Below, piece after piece: positions 12,258 through 23,526 of a stretch of DNA of 64,000 nucleotides (the first letter of the stretch is position 1; each line of letters opens with the position of its first letter). The notes below the pieces were generated by a model. It made no database searches and was not told the origin of the DNA. It was given only the letters and a program-made list of their open reading frames with translations. Both the position numbers and the translations under genes were made by a program. The DNA comes from Pseudophaeomoniella oleicola (Eukaryota > Ascomycota > Eurotiomycetes > Phaeomoniellales > Phaeomoniellaceae): positions 372,001-436,000 of the forward strand of contig QWDQ01000014.1 in assembly GCA_003868215.1 (NCBI GenBank), given 5' to 3'.

Positions 12258-13508
12258 ATGTCATTCCGTAAGCGCAATGTAGGCCTGACCTCGGGCGCTG
12301 CACGCGAACGCGATCCAGCAGCCAGTCCCACTGTATCGGCGAAACAAGCGCCTGTAATCCTACCGGGGTTGCGCCCTTCCCCAGTAGACGGAAGGGCTAC
12401 GACATCCACTGGCACTGAAACGCTTGACGATTTACTGGCGGGTCATGCAGGGCTCCCTATGGGGACTTCTATTCTGGTTGAGGAGAATGGGACGACAGAT
12501 TATGCCGGGGTCTTGTTGAAATATTATGCTGCGGAGGGAGTGGTTCAAGGTCATCATGTGCATGTCATGGGCATGCCAGAAACCTGGGGAAGGGAGCTAC
12601 CAGGATTACTTGAGGGTGGAAGACAGAAGGAAAGGGCCCAACCACAGGCGGAAGAGAAGATGAAGATCGCATGGAGATACGAACGGCAGAGTCATTTGCA
12701 GGCTGAGAGAACAGGCCGAAGAGGTGCGCTTAAACCCCTGGTGTATGTTAGTCTATCAATTAAGGATACTTTCATTGCATCATCCCTTCTGTCATCGTAG
12801 ACTAATTACAAGGTGATAGTGTCTGAATCCTCTGCACCTCCTGGTACAGCGACAGAAGTCACGCCGACTCAAATCTTCTGCCATACGTTCGACCTGACGA
12901 AGCGTTTGATGCACCCAGCGACATCGAATATCGTCTTCCATCAGCTCTCCATGGCCAGTCCGACGGTTTCACCCTTTGCACGATTGCTTCAGGGAGTAAT
13001 GGCCAGAATTTCAGCAGCTGGTCCGGCGACAGTTCATCGAATAGTCATACCATCGTTGTTGTCACCTGCTTTATACCCTCCAAATGCCTCAAGGCCTGAG
13101 TACGTGCTCCAATTCCTCCATGGGCTCCGAGCGCTGCTTTCAACGGGTGCCGATCGGTTGACGGCAATGATATCTCTCCCGCTGTCGCTCCATCCTCGTC
13201 CAACCGGCCTGACACGTTGGGCTGAGCTCCTCATTGATGGCGTGGTTGAGTTGACGCCATTTCCACACTCTACAGGGGTAGAGGAAACAAGCAAACCAGG
13301 GCAGGAAGAGCAACCTCAAGGCCTTTTGACTGTCCACCGTTTACCCGTCCTTCATGAGAGGGGTGGTGGTCCGGGCTCTGTGAGTGAGGACTCGGAGTTC
13401 GTAGTGAGTAGAAAGAGGTTTACCATCAGACCCTTTAGTCTGCCACCCATGGAGGGAGATACAGAAGCTCAGCAAGAGAGAACGAAGAAATCTGACCTCG
13501 AATTTTGA
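12258..13508 (+). CDS. elp4: Elongator complex subunit 4 (ELP4/PAXNEB)
   Basis: Two exons, 12258..about 12746 and 12813..13508, giving about 394 residues. The second exon start is phase-consistent, but the donor is uncertain: GTTAGT at 12747 or GTGTAT at 12741 both keep frame, while the better-looking GTATGT at 12743 does not with any nearby AG. Family marks are an N-terminal MSFRKRNV, TGTETLDDLLAGHAGLPMG (RecA-like fold start), MKIAWRYERQ and FCHTFDLTKRL. Elp4 forms the hexameric ring Elp4-Elp5-Elp6 of Elongator, which modifies wobble uridines in tRNA. It ends 55 bp from the convergent small membrane-protein gene. Confidence 0.93.
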
Positions 13509-13563
13509 GATGAGTGGCAGGAGTAGCGAGTGGCTGTGGCAGAAGTGACAGCTTGGCTCTTAA

Positions 13564-13877
13564 CTAATAATTATCGTCCTGGTTATTCGGCCTATTCAGC
13601 ATATTGTCCATCTCAATATGCTCGGAATATACAGAGCCGGCGCCGGTCATCGTGCGAAAGTAATGATGGTCATAAAGACCCCGTCGAGGGTCCATCGAGG
13701 CACCCGTGATCTGTCCTCGAATGTTGTCGCCGAGACAAGAGGAGAGTGCTAGAAACGCTATCACCAACGCGTGTCAGCACAGCCATTGATCTGTGCCTAG
13801 GTAGGGCGGCGATTCTTACCAACAAACAGAGACAACACGACGACCGTTGAAACGCCGAACACTAGTAGAAATCCCAT
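13564..13877 (-). CDS. Small single-pass membrane protein, unknown function
   Basis: Two exons on the minus strand, 13877..13820 and 13757..13564, give an 83-residue product. The intron (62 bp, GTAAGA...GATAG) joins in phase within an N-terminal hydrophobic segment: MGFLLVFGVSTVVVLSLFV then AFLALSSCLG. This could be a signal anchor or signal peptide spanning residues 2-27. The remaining polar part contains MDPRRGLYDHHYF and ends in Asn/Asp-rich PNNQDDNY. The longer ORF upstream has no ATG, so 13877 is the chosen start. I do not recognise the family. Splice phase and hydrophobic continuity across the junction support a real gene. Confidence 0.55.
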
Positions 13878-14505
13878 CGTTCGCACCGTTTCGGTCTGCA
13901 GCACATATAATGATAGATGCTCTCGTGGAAATTGGGATTGGTGATCCGACCTGGCTAAGCTGCCAAGGTGGTTTTCGGAGGCGGCGATAGTTTTCACCGA
14001 ACTTTACAGCAGTGGAATCTTTCCAAATAAATATCTTCCGAACTTATAACATCTTCTTTTTTTCTTCCACCCATTGACTCAGGTTTGTCCCAATGTGGGA
14101 TTGTTCGACTTTCATGAGCTGAAATCGACCACCTCATTTATGCTTGAGGGAGAAGTCAACTAGAGCTATGTCAGGTGTTTTGCCGTGTAAATACATAGGT
14201 AAAAAGGCTGCCTGAAGCTTTGGGGGAAAAAAGGAACAGTCTGGGTGAGACAGTTCTAGCGAGAGTCGAGCCGGTATAGTTACACCCTCAGTGTAAGTCC
14301 ATTCCCATTTTTACGTTCGCCCTTATTCACATGATTATACCCATTCATTAATCTGTCAATCCACTGAACCTGTCAAACCGGGTATATGATTGATACACCT
14401 TTGTGTCTTTTTGTATGACCAATATCTGGCCTCACATCACCATACCGATGCTTTTTCAGATCTTTCACTGACACTGAATATCAGTTTACTATCCGGTACC
14501 AGGTC
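13878..14505. promoter_or_regulatory. Divergent promoter region, small membrane protein / SEN34
   Basis: A 628-bp spacer between divergent starts. It is AT-rich in its middle and contains no recognisable gene. Confidence 0.4.
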
Positions 14506-15411
14506 ATGGCGCAGTCACCGGAGTTACCACTACCTGTATCTTATATTCGTGGTCGATATCTCCTGTTTTCTGTTACTGCAGTATCTTATATCCGCCGTGA
14601 GCACAATATCAGTGGTGTTTTGACCGGAAGCTTGCCTCAGATTCCTCAACAGAATGTCTTTCTAGGACTGCCTCTCGAGCTGATGCCCGAAGAAGCAAAA
14701 CTGCTTGTTGAGAAAGGTGTAGCTTACATTGTAGATGATACCAGCAGGCATGACGCAGCTCCCACTACAGTTAGGGAAGCGGACAAAAAGGCGTACCTTA
14801 TAGAGCTAAGCAGACAGGGCAGCGAAGCTGCGAGGATTCAGGCGAACCGCAAAGAGAAGAAAAGGGAAGCAGCACTACAAAAAGCTGCACACAAAATTGC
14901 GTTATCGAAATCTGGAAGTGACCATGTTGTCTCCCAAGATGGGCATGCTGAAGAGAGTCTCTTTGATTCACCATCACCTCAGAGGCCAGCTACTCCATTG
15001 TCTCTATCGCGATCTTCAGTCGATATCCCAACTCTTGCGGTGACTCCGGCAACCTCAAGGCTTCTTCTGCCGCCCGAGATACCACAATCAAAACCTGAAA
15101 TCAAAGCTCCTCGGTCATACCCACTCTATGCTCATCTCCACTCCAAAGGTTATTTTATCTCTCCTGGCCTCCGTTTTGGATGCCAATATATGGCATATCC
15201 TGGTGATCCCTTACGTTTTCATTCGCATTTCTTGACCACTGGATACGGATGGGATGATGAGATTGATTTGATGGATTTCGTTGGTGGAGGACGTTTGGGA
15301 ACCGGTGTCAAAAAAGCCTTCTTGGTGGGTGGATTGGAGGAGGTGGGGGAGCCCGAAGAACGATCTAAGCCATCGGTGCGAACATGGAGTATCGAATGGG
15401 CCGGAATGTGA
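14506..15411 (+). CDS. sen34: tRNA-splicing endonuclease subunit SEN34 (catalytic)
   Basis: A single exon of 301 residues from ATG 14506. The C-terminal nuclease domain has SYPLYAHLHSKGYFISPGLR, then the catalytic His in RFHSHF, and a late catalytic Lys in GTGVKKAFLV, the Tyr/His/Lys triad order of tRNA-intron endonucleases. The N-terminal domain contains an EEAKLLVEKGVAYIV segment. A charged linker (residues about 90-190) separates the two. Sen34 cleaves the 3' splice site of intron-containing pre-tRNAs as part of the Sen2-Sen34-Sen15-Sen54 complex. It faces POP4, another tRNA-processing gene, in convergent orientation. Confidence 0.92.
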   Translation: MAQSPELPLPVSYIRGRYLLFSVTAVSYIRREHNISGVLTGSLPQIPQQNVFLGLPLELMPEEAKLLVEKGVAYIVDDTSRHDAAPTTVREADKKAYLIELSRQGSEAARIQANRKEKKREAALQKAAHKIALSKSGSDHVVSQDGHAEESLFDSPSPQRPATPLSLSRSSVDIPTLAVTPATSRLLLPPEIPQSKPEIKAPRSYPLYAHLHSKGYFISPGLRFGCQYMAYPGDPLRFHSHFLTTGYGWDDEIDLMDFVGGGRLGTGVKKAFLVGGLEEVGEPEERSKPSVRTWSIEWAGM

Positions 15412-15759
15412 TTGTATTCACGGCCTAAGGAACATGGCATTAAGATCCTTTGGACAGGGTTCAACAAGAACTGAAATGTGGAGGAGCTTGGTAATGCTCT
15501 CGCCACACCTGTCTAGCTGTGATCCCTGTTCGACCAAGATTCCATGACTCGATCTAGGACAATGGCTGCAGGATACAATTGCCTATTCCCACGATCTGGG
15601 TAACAGAGAACATACCCGTGCGAAGGGGTTTGCCAGCCATCGATCCCGCAGCAATCGGTTTGAGCTATTAGGCCATACCAAACTCCGATGAAGCTCCTCG
15701 CTCGGTGCCTCTAGCTCATATAAGATATTCGGATGCCATCGTGGTCATCAAGACAAGTC
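15412..15759. other. Convergent intergenic spacer, SEN34 / POP4
   Basis: A 348-bp spacer holding the 3' ends of both genes. Nothing else was recognised. Confidence 0.45.
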
Positions 15760-16527
15760 TCAAAGGTTTTCCAGACTTTGCCATTTGAACTTCTTGTTGG
15801 CCCTATCCGCCGGTCGATACTGGAATTGCTCCCCATATAGCTCGAATTGTAGGGGCAGTGCAGTCTCTTGCGCTGACTCCATCCCTTGGGTCTCCTTCGG
15901 CGGCCAAGGAATCTCAAACCTAAAGACATTGTTGTCCTTGGGAATTGCTGTGGACATCATTAGTATATTTCGCAGAATGCACGTCATAGCAGGCTCACTC
16001 CTCAATTGATCCTTTTCTGTAATGACCATGAAAGTAAACTTCGTGTCCCTAACCACTATTCCCTTCAACCCTATTCTTCCAGCACACTTGCTCCTTACAA
16101 CTTCGATCTTCGCTCCATGGTAGTCCGCGGTAGCCAAGAGGTTCCCATGGCTCGTCGCAGTGACTTGTTTCGTCTGATGGGACAACCCGAGAAGATCCCA
16201 CATGTACTCCAGCCACAAGTCGTGCAGCTTAACATAGATTGCGTACTTGGCCTCTTCTTTTGGAACGTCGTAGACACCTAGTGCACGCTTCTCTCTTGCT
16301 GAGAGCGGACGAGGCTTTTGTTTCCGAAGATAATGCTCCTTTTTACGTAGGCGTGCTAGACGGCGACGCTGGCGGTCATCTGCCGCTGAGATAGTTCTGG
16401 TGGGTTGCAGGAGCAGAGGTCTTTGTTTGACTTTCTCGGTGAAAAGCTTTTCAGCGACTGAGGCGGAATGAGCTTGGGACAGGAGCTCGAGAGCTATGTG
16501 ATCGGAAGAGGTCTTCGATCCGGACAT
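15760..16527 (-). CDS. pop4: RNase P/MRP protein subunit POP4 (Rpp29)
   Basis: One exon; the ATG at 16527 (MSGSKTSSD) is the first ATG of the frame and gives 255 residues. A basic region, RRRLARLRKKEHYLRKQ, precedes the Rpp29 fold: YVKLHDLWLEYMWDLLG, ADYHGAKIEVVRSKCAGRIG, GIVVRDTKFTFMVIT and the family-typical IPKDNNVFRFEIPWP. Pop4 is an Sm-like-fold subunit of nuclear RNase P (tRNA 5' maturation) and RNase MRP (rRNA processing). Length agrees with other fungal Pop4 proteins. Confidence 0.93.
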   Translation of the reverse strand: MSGSKTSSDHIALELLSQAHSASVAEKLFTEKVKQRPLLLQPTRTISAADDRQRRRLARLRKKEHYLRKQKPRPLSAREKRALGVYDVPKEEAKYAIYVKLHDLWLEYMWDLLGLSHQTKQVTATSHGNLLATADYHGAKIEVVRSKCAGRIGLKGIVVRDTKFTFMVITEKDQLRSEPAMTCILRNILMMSTAIPKDNNVFRFEIPWPPKETQGMESAQETALPLQFELYGEQFQYRPADRANKKFKWQSLENL

Positions 16528-18032
16528 AATGCCAATATGCCTGGCTTGGTAATGGTGTACAGACTTCAGGCTATTGGTGCAGCAGCAGGAGAACAAGAGT
16601 ATCCTAGAGAATTATCCCTCTGCGTTCACTATGTTGCTCTGAGGTCACGTGATGGCGAGAGCATCGTTCGTGGTCATTGGTAGACAAGTCGATGTATTCT
16701 AAGATCTCTTGATGGCCTATAGCGACATCTGACTAGGTCGGTAGCTAAGTATACTATTGTTCTAGCAAGGGTGCGAATAAGACAATATGCCGTCCAGGAC
16801 ACAAATCATAGCACTGCCAAGGCTTGCTGTTGGCCTGTGCTTGGCATGACTCGCCATCACAACGAACTACATCTGCGCAACCTTTCCATCCCTCGACTAT
16901 GTCAGGTTTCTATCATAGCGTAACTGCCCAGCAAAGCTCGTGATCTCACCATCGCAAAGTTGATTGCCTGATCAATGTGTTCTATTCTCGGTGGTCCACT
17001 GTTGTGAAGTGATATTGCGACATCCTGACTCAGGTCATCCACAAACGATACCCGATCACCGATAGGTGACCTATTCATCCTATCTAAAGCCAATACAAGG
17101 CCGAGAATATCTACCAGTTTTCTGAAAATGCGTGTTCGCGATACTGATGGTCTCTGAAGTGCGGAACGGGCCCTTGGGCCGCAAGAACTGCTGTTCAGCC
17201 TGTTCTTAAGCGAGCCTGGGCGGTGATTGGCCCGATAAACCACATTTCGTCTTCTCGATATGGTCCTGGAGAGTACGTTCGACTTGCGCACAAACCGCTT
17301 GTTCCGCAGCGCCTTGCCTTAATCTACAGCCTGGCCAATGTATGAATAACACGTCCTTGTCGGTTCACATAGTGCATGAACCGCTGGTCGATGATACCTC
17401 TGAAAGTACTAGGCAATCGCTACCGAGGATATCACGTCCTGCAACCCAACAGCTTTCCGCGCCAGTAGTCCGGCGCTCAAAGGAACGCAAACTCCACCCT
17501 GTGCTAATATTGTCATCCAGTTTTGGCTTGATTCGTGACTATCATCAGGTCTGAGCCTTGGATGAATAGCCAGTAAAGATGCTTCGTTGCATTAGACGTT
17601 GATATGCCTATTCTATCGCATCTCAGTGGTGTATCGATCATTTCCAGCATCCAGCCTCATTTCAACATTCGCTATCAGGGTATGCGCAGTCTCAACGTGG
17701 ATGTTGCAAACGTACACACGTAGTTACTACTGTACCAGTCATTTTTTCTTGCCACACACCCAAAGAACTGGGTTGTAGCATGACCACATGTCGTTCTATC
17801 TTCCATTGGAAAGGGATTCTTCATCAGCAGGCCAGTCGCTTTGGCAAGGCCAGATCTACATCCTACCCCCGTCAATGTATACATGGCGCTGGTTGGCAGA
17901 CAGGCATCGAAGTCGAATATATAATACTTGCATTGTGTTTCCCTTTCGACTAACAGCCAGTTCTGTTGCCAGTTTTCTCATTTTAGATACATATCACTCA
18001 GCTCATATCTGTTAAATCAATACTCATGGAAG
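16528..18032. other. Intergenic region between divergent POP4 and coiled-coil gene
   Basis: About 1.5 kb without a supportable gene. A 130-codon minus-strand ORF (16902..17291) was considered and left out for lack of motifs. It should contain the promoters of both flanking genes. Confidence 0.45.
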
Positions 18033-20094
18033 ATGGAAGACTTACTGATGCACTTTCAAGACCTGGGCTCTCTAGGCAGTCTTTTGCGAGCTGACAGGTT
18101 GGAACCCTTGCGTTCTTCCGTGATCGGATTCCAAGGCGACCTGGCAAAGAGAGATGAACAGATTACACAAATGCAAGCTGAGCTCGAGACCAAACGTGGG
18201 GACTGCGAAAGTAAATTGAGAGAACAAAGTACCGCCCACAAAGAAGAGAAGGAAGAGCTTTCCAATGTCTACCTGAAGAGTGTGACTGAAGTAAAAGAAC
18301 AGTTGAAAACATGTGAAAGTCAGTTGGCGCAGCTTCAGGAGGAGATGAAGGAGAAGGAGACCACATTTCAAGATATGAAGCAACGACTAGACGAAATGTT
18401 TTCCCTGGAAGAAAAGTACTCGCTCACAGAACAAGCGCAAGCCCTCGAGATTGAACAGCAGCAGCAGAAGATCAAGGATCTCGAGGGAGATGCCAATGAA
18501 AAGCGTACAGAAATCAAGAAACTGGAGACTGTCATTGAGGAGCATCAGCAAACGGTCAAGAAGCTTGGAGAAGGACTCGAAGACAAGAGTACGGAGATCA
18601 CAAAGCTGAACAGTCACAATGAAAAGCATCAGCAGACGATCAAGAACCTTGCGGATGATGCCGATGGCAAGGGTACCGAGATCAAAAATCTAATTGGCGT
18701 CGTCCAGGAGCACGAACAAACAATCAGAAACCTCGAGACAGACGCTAGTAACAAGGACGCAGAGATCAACAAGCTAAATGATGACATCGAACAACAGCGG
18801 CAGGAGATCAACAAAATCAGAATCGAGTCCGAGGAGGAATTACACCGTGTGCAGACCGATTTCAATGCAATCAGAAGATATATTCCTCTGCTCAAAGACG
18901 AAAATGTGGAGCAATTGTGAGTATATGTTTAAGTGCAATTGCCAATGCTAACATGGACAGGTCTGAGAAGCTTCGAACGATTTGGGTCTCATCCTTGACA
19001 GCCTTTGAAAGATGCTTTGAAGAGGATCTTCCAGAATCGGTGCTAAAGGTAAGTCCAGCACATTGATGTCAGATATGACAGGCAAATTTTTTAGGACTGA
19101 CCTTGCTGAATATCAGAATTCCAAAAAATGGGAACACTTTGGGAAATCCACTCGAGCAATGCAGCTTCTCCCGGCCCTTGGATTGCTTCAATCTAATTCC
19201 GATCTTGCAAAAGAGATGCGGGTCATGTTGATGCTTGCCATCCTGGCAGAAGCTCTTGTTCGTCACATCTTTACAGTCAGTTATCTGTTCTGGGATGACA
19301 GCAAATTCAGGAAAGCTACGATAGATCTAGCATGGGAAGATCCGGACGGAGAACGTTGGACACGCGGATCACTGCTGTCTGTAGGCAGAGAACTCCAGGT
19401 CGAAGGTGCGAACGAAAATAAAGAAGGAGTTGTCGATCATGTCATGGATTATGCACGACCGCTTCTTGGGGACGCACAATTTAGTCTGTTACGGTCTACG
19501 CTCACCGAAATTGTCCAAGAGACTATAAATATATGGTCTAGGGTCCAGAGATGGAAAGTGCGGTTCGAGGCAGATATCGACGACGGTTCCGACTGGGGCT
19601 GGCAGCAGCATCCATTGAAATCCCTGCCACTGTACCATCCCACCGGCGCCTCACATACCCCTGATGAACCGTCCGCACCCCCGTCCGAATACGGCATCTC
19701 CGCCGTGATCTTTCCCCGCGTCTTCGCCGTCTCCGAGCGCCTTCAAGAAGACGTCAACGAAGACCCCACCACGCCTTCCGCCGTCGCCGATGACGGCGAA
19801 GACGATCTCGAAGACGAATACGAAGTCCCCGTCTTCCCCGGCATCGTGATCACCAAGCCACAATCCCAAGCCGCAATCAACCAACTTCGAGTCCTCAAAG
19901 AACAAGCCAAAGCCCACGCCTACCCGCCCGTCACCCGCTCGGCCTCAATCCGAGCCCGCCCAAGACGTTCGTCCACGCTTCCAACTCCTCCTGCCTCTCT
20001 TAGTCCAACCTCCGCGAACGGTACGAACAGTACAAATGGTACCAACGGCGACCACGGAACCCCTCCTTTTTTAGACTCGCCGCTGTCTACATAG
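18033..20094 (+). CDS. Coiled-coil protein with four 28-residue repeats, conserved fungal type
   Basis: Exons are 18033..18916, 18961..19048 and 19117..20094, giving 649 residues with phases that agree. Residues about 20-290 are a long coiled coil rich in Glu, Lys and Gln. Within it, 18495..18830 encodes four consecutive 28-residue units, each with a TEIxKL core and, in the first three, an EHQQT-like core. After the two introns comes a globular-looking region (SKKWEHFGKSTRAM..., LLSVGRELQ, LLRSTLTEIVQETINIW), then a stretch ending GISAVIFPRVFAVSERL, and a Ser/Thr/Pro-rich tail with NGTN repeats. The globular part looks like a conserved filamentous-fungal protein, but I cannot name a function. 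A structural or scaffold role is conceivable from the coiled coil only. Confidence 0.8.
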
Positions 20095-20915
20095 CTTTGA
20101 CGAGGTTGGGCCGGAGAGACAGAGACAGAGACAGCGAAAGAGAAAGCAGAGCAAGAAGGAAAGAAAAGGAGAGACGAAGACGAGCATTCTGATGAAACCG
20201 CTTGCGTGTCCGCTTGCGTGTCCGCTTGCGTACATGATTTACGTTCTTTTTTTATTTTTTCTCTTCTTCTGGCTCCTTTTTTCTTACATATGTACCCACG
20301 TGCACCTGGACGGGAGGTAATCAATCGACTAACAGTAACAGTACGACCGACGATGTGAAGGAGGGGCAATGGTACGATGATATATAACATCGTCACGGAA
20401 TTTTCTGTTGGGTGTCACTACCTAATTACCTATCCCTATGTTGGGATTATGCAAGGGGATTTTTTATCGATTCATTCATTCGTTCATTCATTTTTTCTTT
20501 TGTTTTCTTTTTTCGTGTCTATGTCACACAAGACTGCAAAATTTATCATGTACGAACGAACGACGTTCTCTCTTCCTCTCGTTTTTGGAATACCTAGCAT
20601 CCAATCTAGTCCAAATTCACTTAATTATCACAGTACTTTGGCAAAATGGAATTCGGGTCCCGTGTACCTTAAAGTGATGAAACGATGTATCTCATGATAA
20701 TAATATATACCTCATGTATTTACTTCATCGTCGTCGTCGTCGTCGTCATTATCATCATCCTCCAGAGACTCGGTCGGTCGGGTATATATATCTCTGTAGA
20801 CAAATCAAGCAATTTCTTTCCTCTCCTCTTGGTACTCCCCAAATGGTATCTCCGCGAGAGAGAAAATAAAGGGGGAACTTTGCTTTCCAAGTTATCGTAC
20901 GTAGTATACTTCTCT
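20095..20915. other. Convergent intergenic spacer with simple repeats
   Basis: An 821-bp spacer between the coiled-coil gene and HET-C. It contains purine-rich GAGACAGAGACA tracts after 20115, the 12-bp tandem repeat at 20199, TTCATTCG-type tracts near 20470 and a TCG/CGT run at about 20728-20747. It should carry both 3' UTRs. Confidence 0.5.
20199..20232. repeat. 12-bp tandem repeat, about 2.9 copies
   Basis: The unit CCGCTTGCGTGT is repeated without change at 20199 and 20211, with a third copy at 20223 ending after 10 bases. It lies downstream of the coiled-coil gene stop. Confidence 0.85.
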
Positions 20916-23526
20916 CTAATTTCGATAGTAAGCATCGGCTTGACCTCCGGGACCAGACACGCCGGGGTAACCGCTATCTTCTCCGTATCCAGGATATCCG
21001 CTGGGTGGAGGAGGTTGTTGTTGTTGTTGGTTATACTGTCCTTGCATGCCATAATTCTGTCCCTGATCATGACTGAACGCTCCTTCTCTCCCAGCACCAG
21101 GGTTCACCTCGGACTCGTCGAGTTCTCTTTTCCCGCCGCCGGAACCAAAGCCGGGGATGAAATGCGAGAATTTATCGAATTGGTTGGAGTATTTGTTGAT
21201 CTCGTTGCTGATGTTTGACATTCCTGGTATCGGAAGATGGGATAAGGACTCCAAAGGGTTACCGAAAGAAGATGAATTTTGCTGTTGATGTTGTTGTTGA
21301 GCACCAAAACTTGGGGCAGACCAACCACCTGGTTGTGGTTGTGAGTGATTTTGTCCTGGCTGGGTTCCATATGGGAGGCCCATATCCCCAAAGTTACCTA
21401 CATTGGTCGGTAGGTGATTGTGTGTATGACCGCCTTGACCTTGAGGCCCCTTCTGGTTCTTGCCCGTCTTCACACCATCTGCGCTCAATGCGTCGTTAAG
21501 ATTGGCGCCGCGATTCGGTTGACTGTCGACCCAACGTTGGATTGCAGCAAACATATTCCGGTGGATCTCAACACTGTGATCTCGGAGGGCAGGATGGTGG
21601 AACACTTTCATCACATCATCCATGACTCTTTCCACTGGCGTAGAAGTGTCTTGCCATGCATGAAGGAGGCGAGGAGCGACATACTTCACGATCTCGGCCG
21701 CAACATTTCCAGCTGGTTCGTTGAGAATATTACTGAAGTGGTCTTTCGAGAGGAATGAGTGAGTCGGATCTGTACAATTTGGATCGGTCCACGGTTCAAA
21801 TTGGTGCTGCGCAGATGCATCAATGACTGTGGAGCTCCCCGTCTGCAAAGACTGGGACACGGCACTTATGACAGGACGCACGAACGGTGCCAAAAGCGAG
21901 AGAATGAAGACCGTCAGAGTCTCTGTAATCTTGTCCACAAGTGCTTCCAGGCCTGGAATCTTCTCTATGATTGAGGAAATTGCGCGCACCACCTTGTCCC
22001 GGAATTCGAGAATTGGGTAAATCTGAGCAATTGTCTTCTGTGGATCGAAGTCGGGTAGGCCTGGAATTCCCGGAGCAGGCTTCTCGCCTCTTGAGTCAGT
22101 CATCTGCCATTCGGGCGCTGACTGCTGCTGATTAAAAGTAGGAGGCTGTTGGTCCCATGGGCCTGGGGGTGGCTGCTGTTGGAATTGAGGAGGACCTTGA
22201 AATCCTGGGTTCCAATCTGGTGGCGGCATAGGAGGTGGGGCATTAAAGGGCTGGCTTGGCCATTGCTGCTGACCGGGATACTGATTCCAATCACCAGCTG
22301 CTCTGCTACTCTCAGGCTGAGGTTGCTGTCCTTCAACCCCACGCCATCCTCCTTGAGCTCCCCAGTGAGGCTGGCTGTTCTGATATGCTTGGGCATCCGA
22401 CATCCGTTGGAGACCTTCGGCCTCGGTACAGAGTTCTCTGGTTCCAGGTACCTTAGCTAAAAGCTTGATCAATGTCGTGAGGGGGCTGGATGATTCTGCA
22501 GCTGTCTGTGCTGTACCAAGCGCATTGTCCATCTCATTGACCTCGGATTGTGTGAAGTGGTCCGTAGCTTCTCCCAGGACCGAGTGCAAGAAGTCGACCA
22601 TTCCGAATGTGCCTGTCACCAGTGGATAGACATGGTGACCGCGAACGTTGATTTGAGTGTTGGTCCCAACGTGAGGGAAAACATTGGTAAAGCCAAGCTC
22701 TCTCAATGCCAGTTCGGTGTAGTTCGTGTGCGCACCAAAATCTTCAAGTGTGTGCAAACCCTGGCCCATACACCGCAAGGCTTCAGCAAGGTCTTCATCT
22801 TTACCCTTGAAGAACCCATGTCCATTGCAGTACAGACGTCCGTGATGTATACTCCTAGTGAAGCTGTATTTGACATAGGCAGCGCTTGTAGCCCAGTCTC
22901 CTTTCTCATTTGCGATGTAGTTCTTCATTCCAGTATCAGGATCGATCTGCAGTTCAATTTCACGGACAGGACCTCGTAGCCGTTGATCATAACTCCGTGC
23001 ATCTTGGTTATCATTGTAGTCTTTAGGATTATCGATGTGCTCTTCAGGGCGATAAACACCAAGGCGCTCGGAGGTCACCTCGAATTCCTTTGTGGCATAC
23101 CCAAAACTCAGGAAGGCTAGTACCCATACTAAGATCCGTATGGTCTCCGCTTGAGCTTTCTTGAGGGCACCCGTGTCCATTGCCTGCGAGTAATCTCTAA
23201 GCCAGTTTCTGCATGACATTGATCAGCCTCCCAATGTTCACCTTCCCTTCATTTATCTTACCCGAAGTAAACTCGTTTGATCATCATAGATGTCCATTTG
23301 TGACCCTTGATGCAAACCACCGTCTTGAGAACATCTTCGATATCTCCATGCCGCCAATTTTTACCTTCGACAGCAGAAATGGACGCAATGTCTGGATCGA
23401 GTCAGCTAAAAGGTAACGCAAAGTATCATCATACTCACTTCCTGCGCCGAAAGCATGTGCTTGCGTCGTGAAAAGCACCAGTGCCAGAAGCCCGATCCAG
23501 AGTATAGTCGACGTCGATGCAGCCAT
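20916..23526 (-). CDS. het-c: HET-C family protein (heterokaryon incompatibility locus C homologue)
   Basis: Exons on the minus strand are 23526..23439, 23391..23262 and 23208..20916, giving 836 residues. Splicing restores the family N-terminus: a signal peptide (TILWIGLLALVLFTTQAHA), FGAGN-IASISAVEGKNWRHG, KRVYFG-NWLRDYSQAMD and IRILVWVLAFLSFGYAT. The conserved globular half runs to about residue 470 with GMKNYIANE, RLYCNGHG and LHTLEDFGAHTNYTEL. Long Pro/Gln/Gly-rich stretches occur near residues 320-420 and in the C-terminal third. In Neurospora, alternative het-c alleles trigger incompatibility; the family is widespread in filamentous ascomycetes and its presence alone does not imply an active incompatibility locus. 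The signal peptide suggests entry into the secretory route. Confidence 0.93.

Noticed and set aside
16902-17291. 130-codon ORF on the minus strand between POP4 and the coiled-coil gene
   Set aside because: No recognisable domain, no ATG context and no supporting splice partners; treated as fortuitous.
21785-21800. GGTTCAAATT, like a tRNA T-arm
   Set aside because: It lies inside HET-C coding sequence and no acceptor or anticodon arms can be paired around it. No tRNA was found anywhere in the window.
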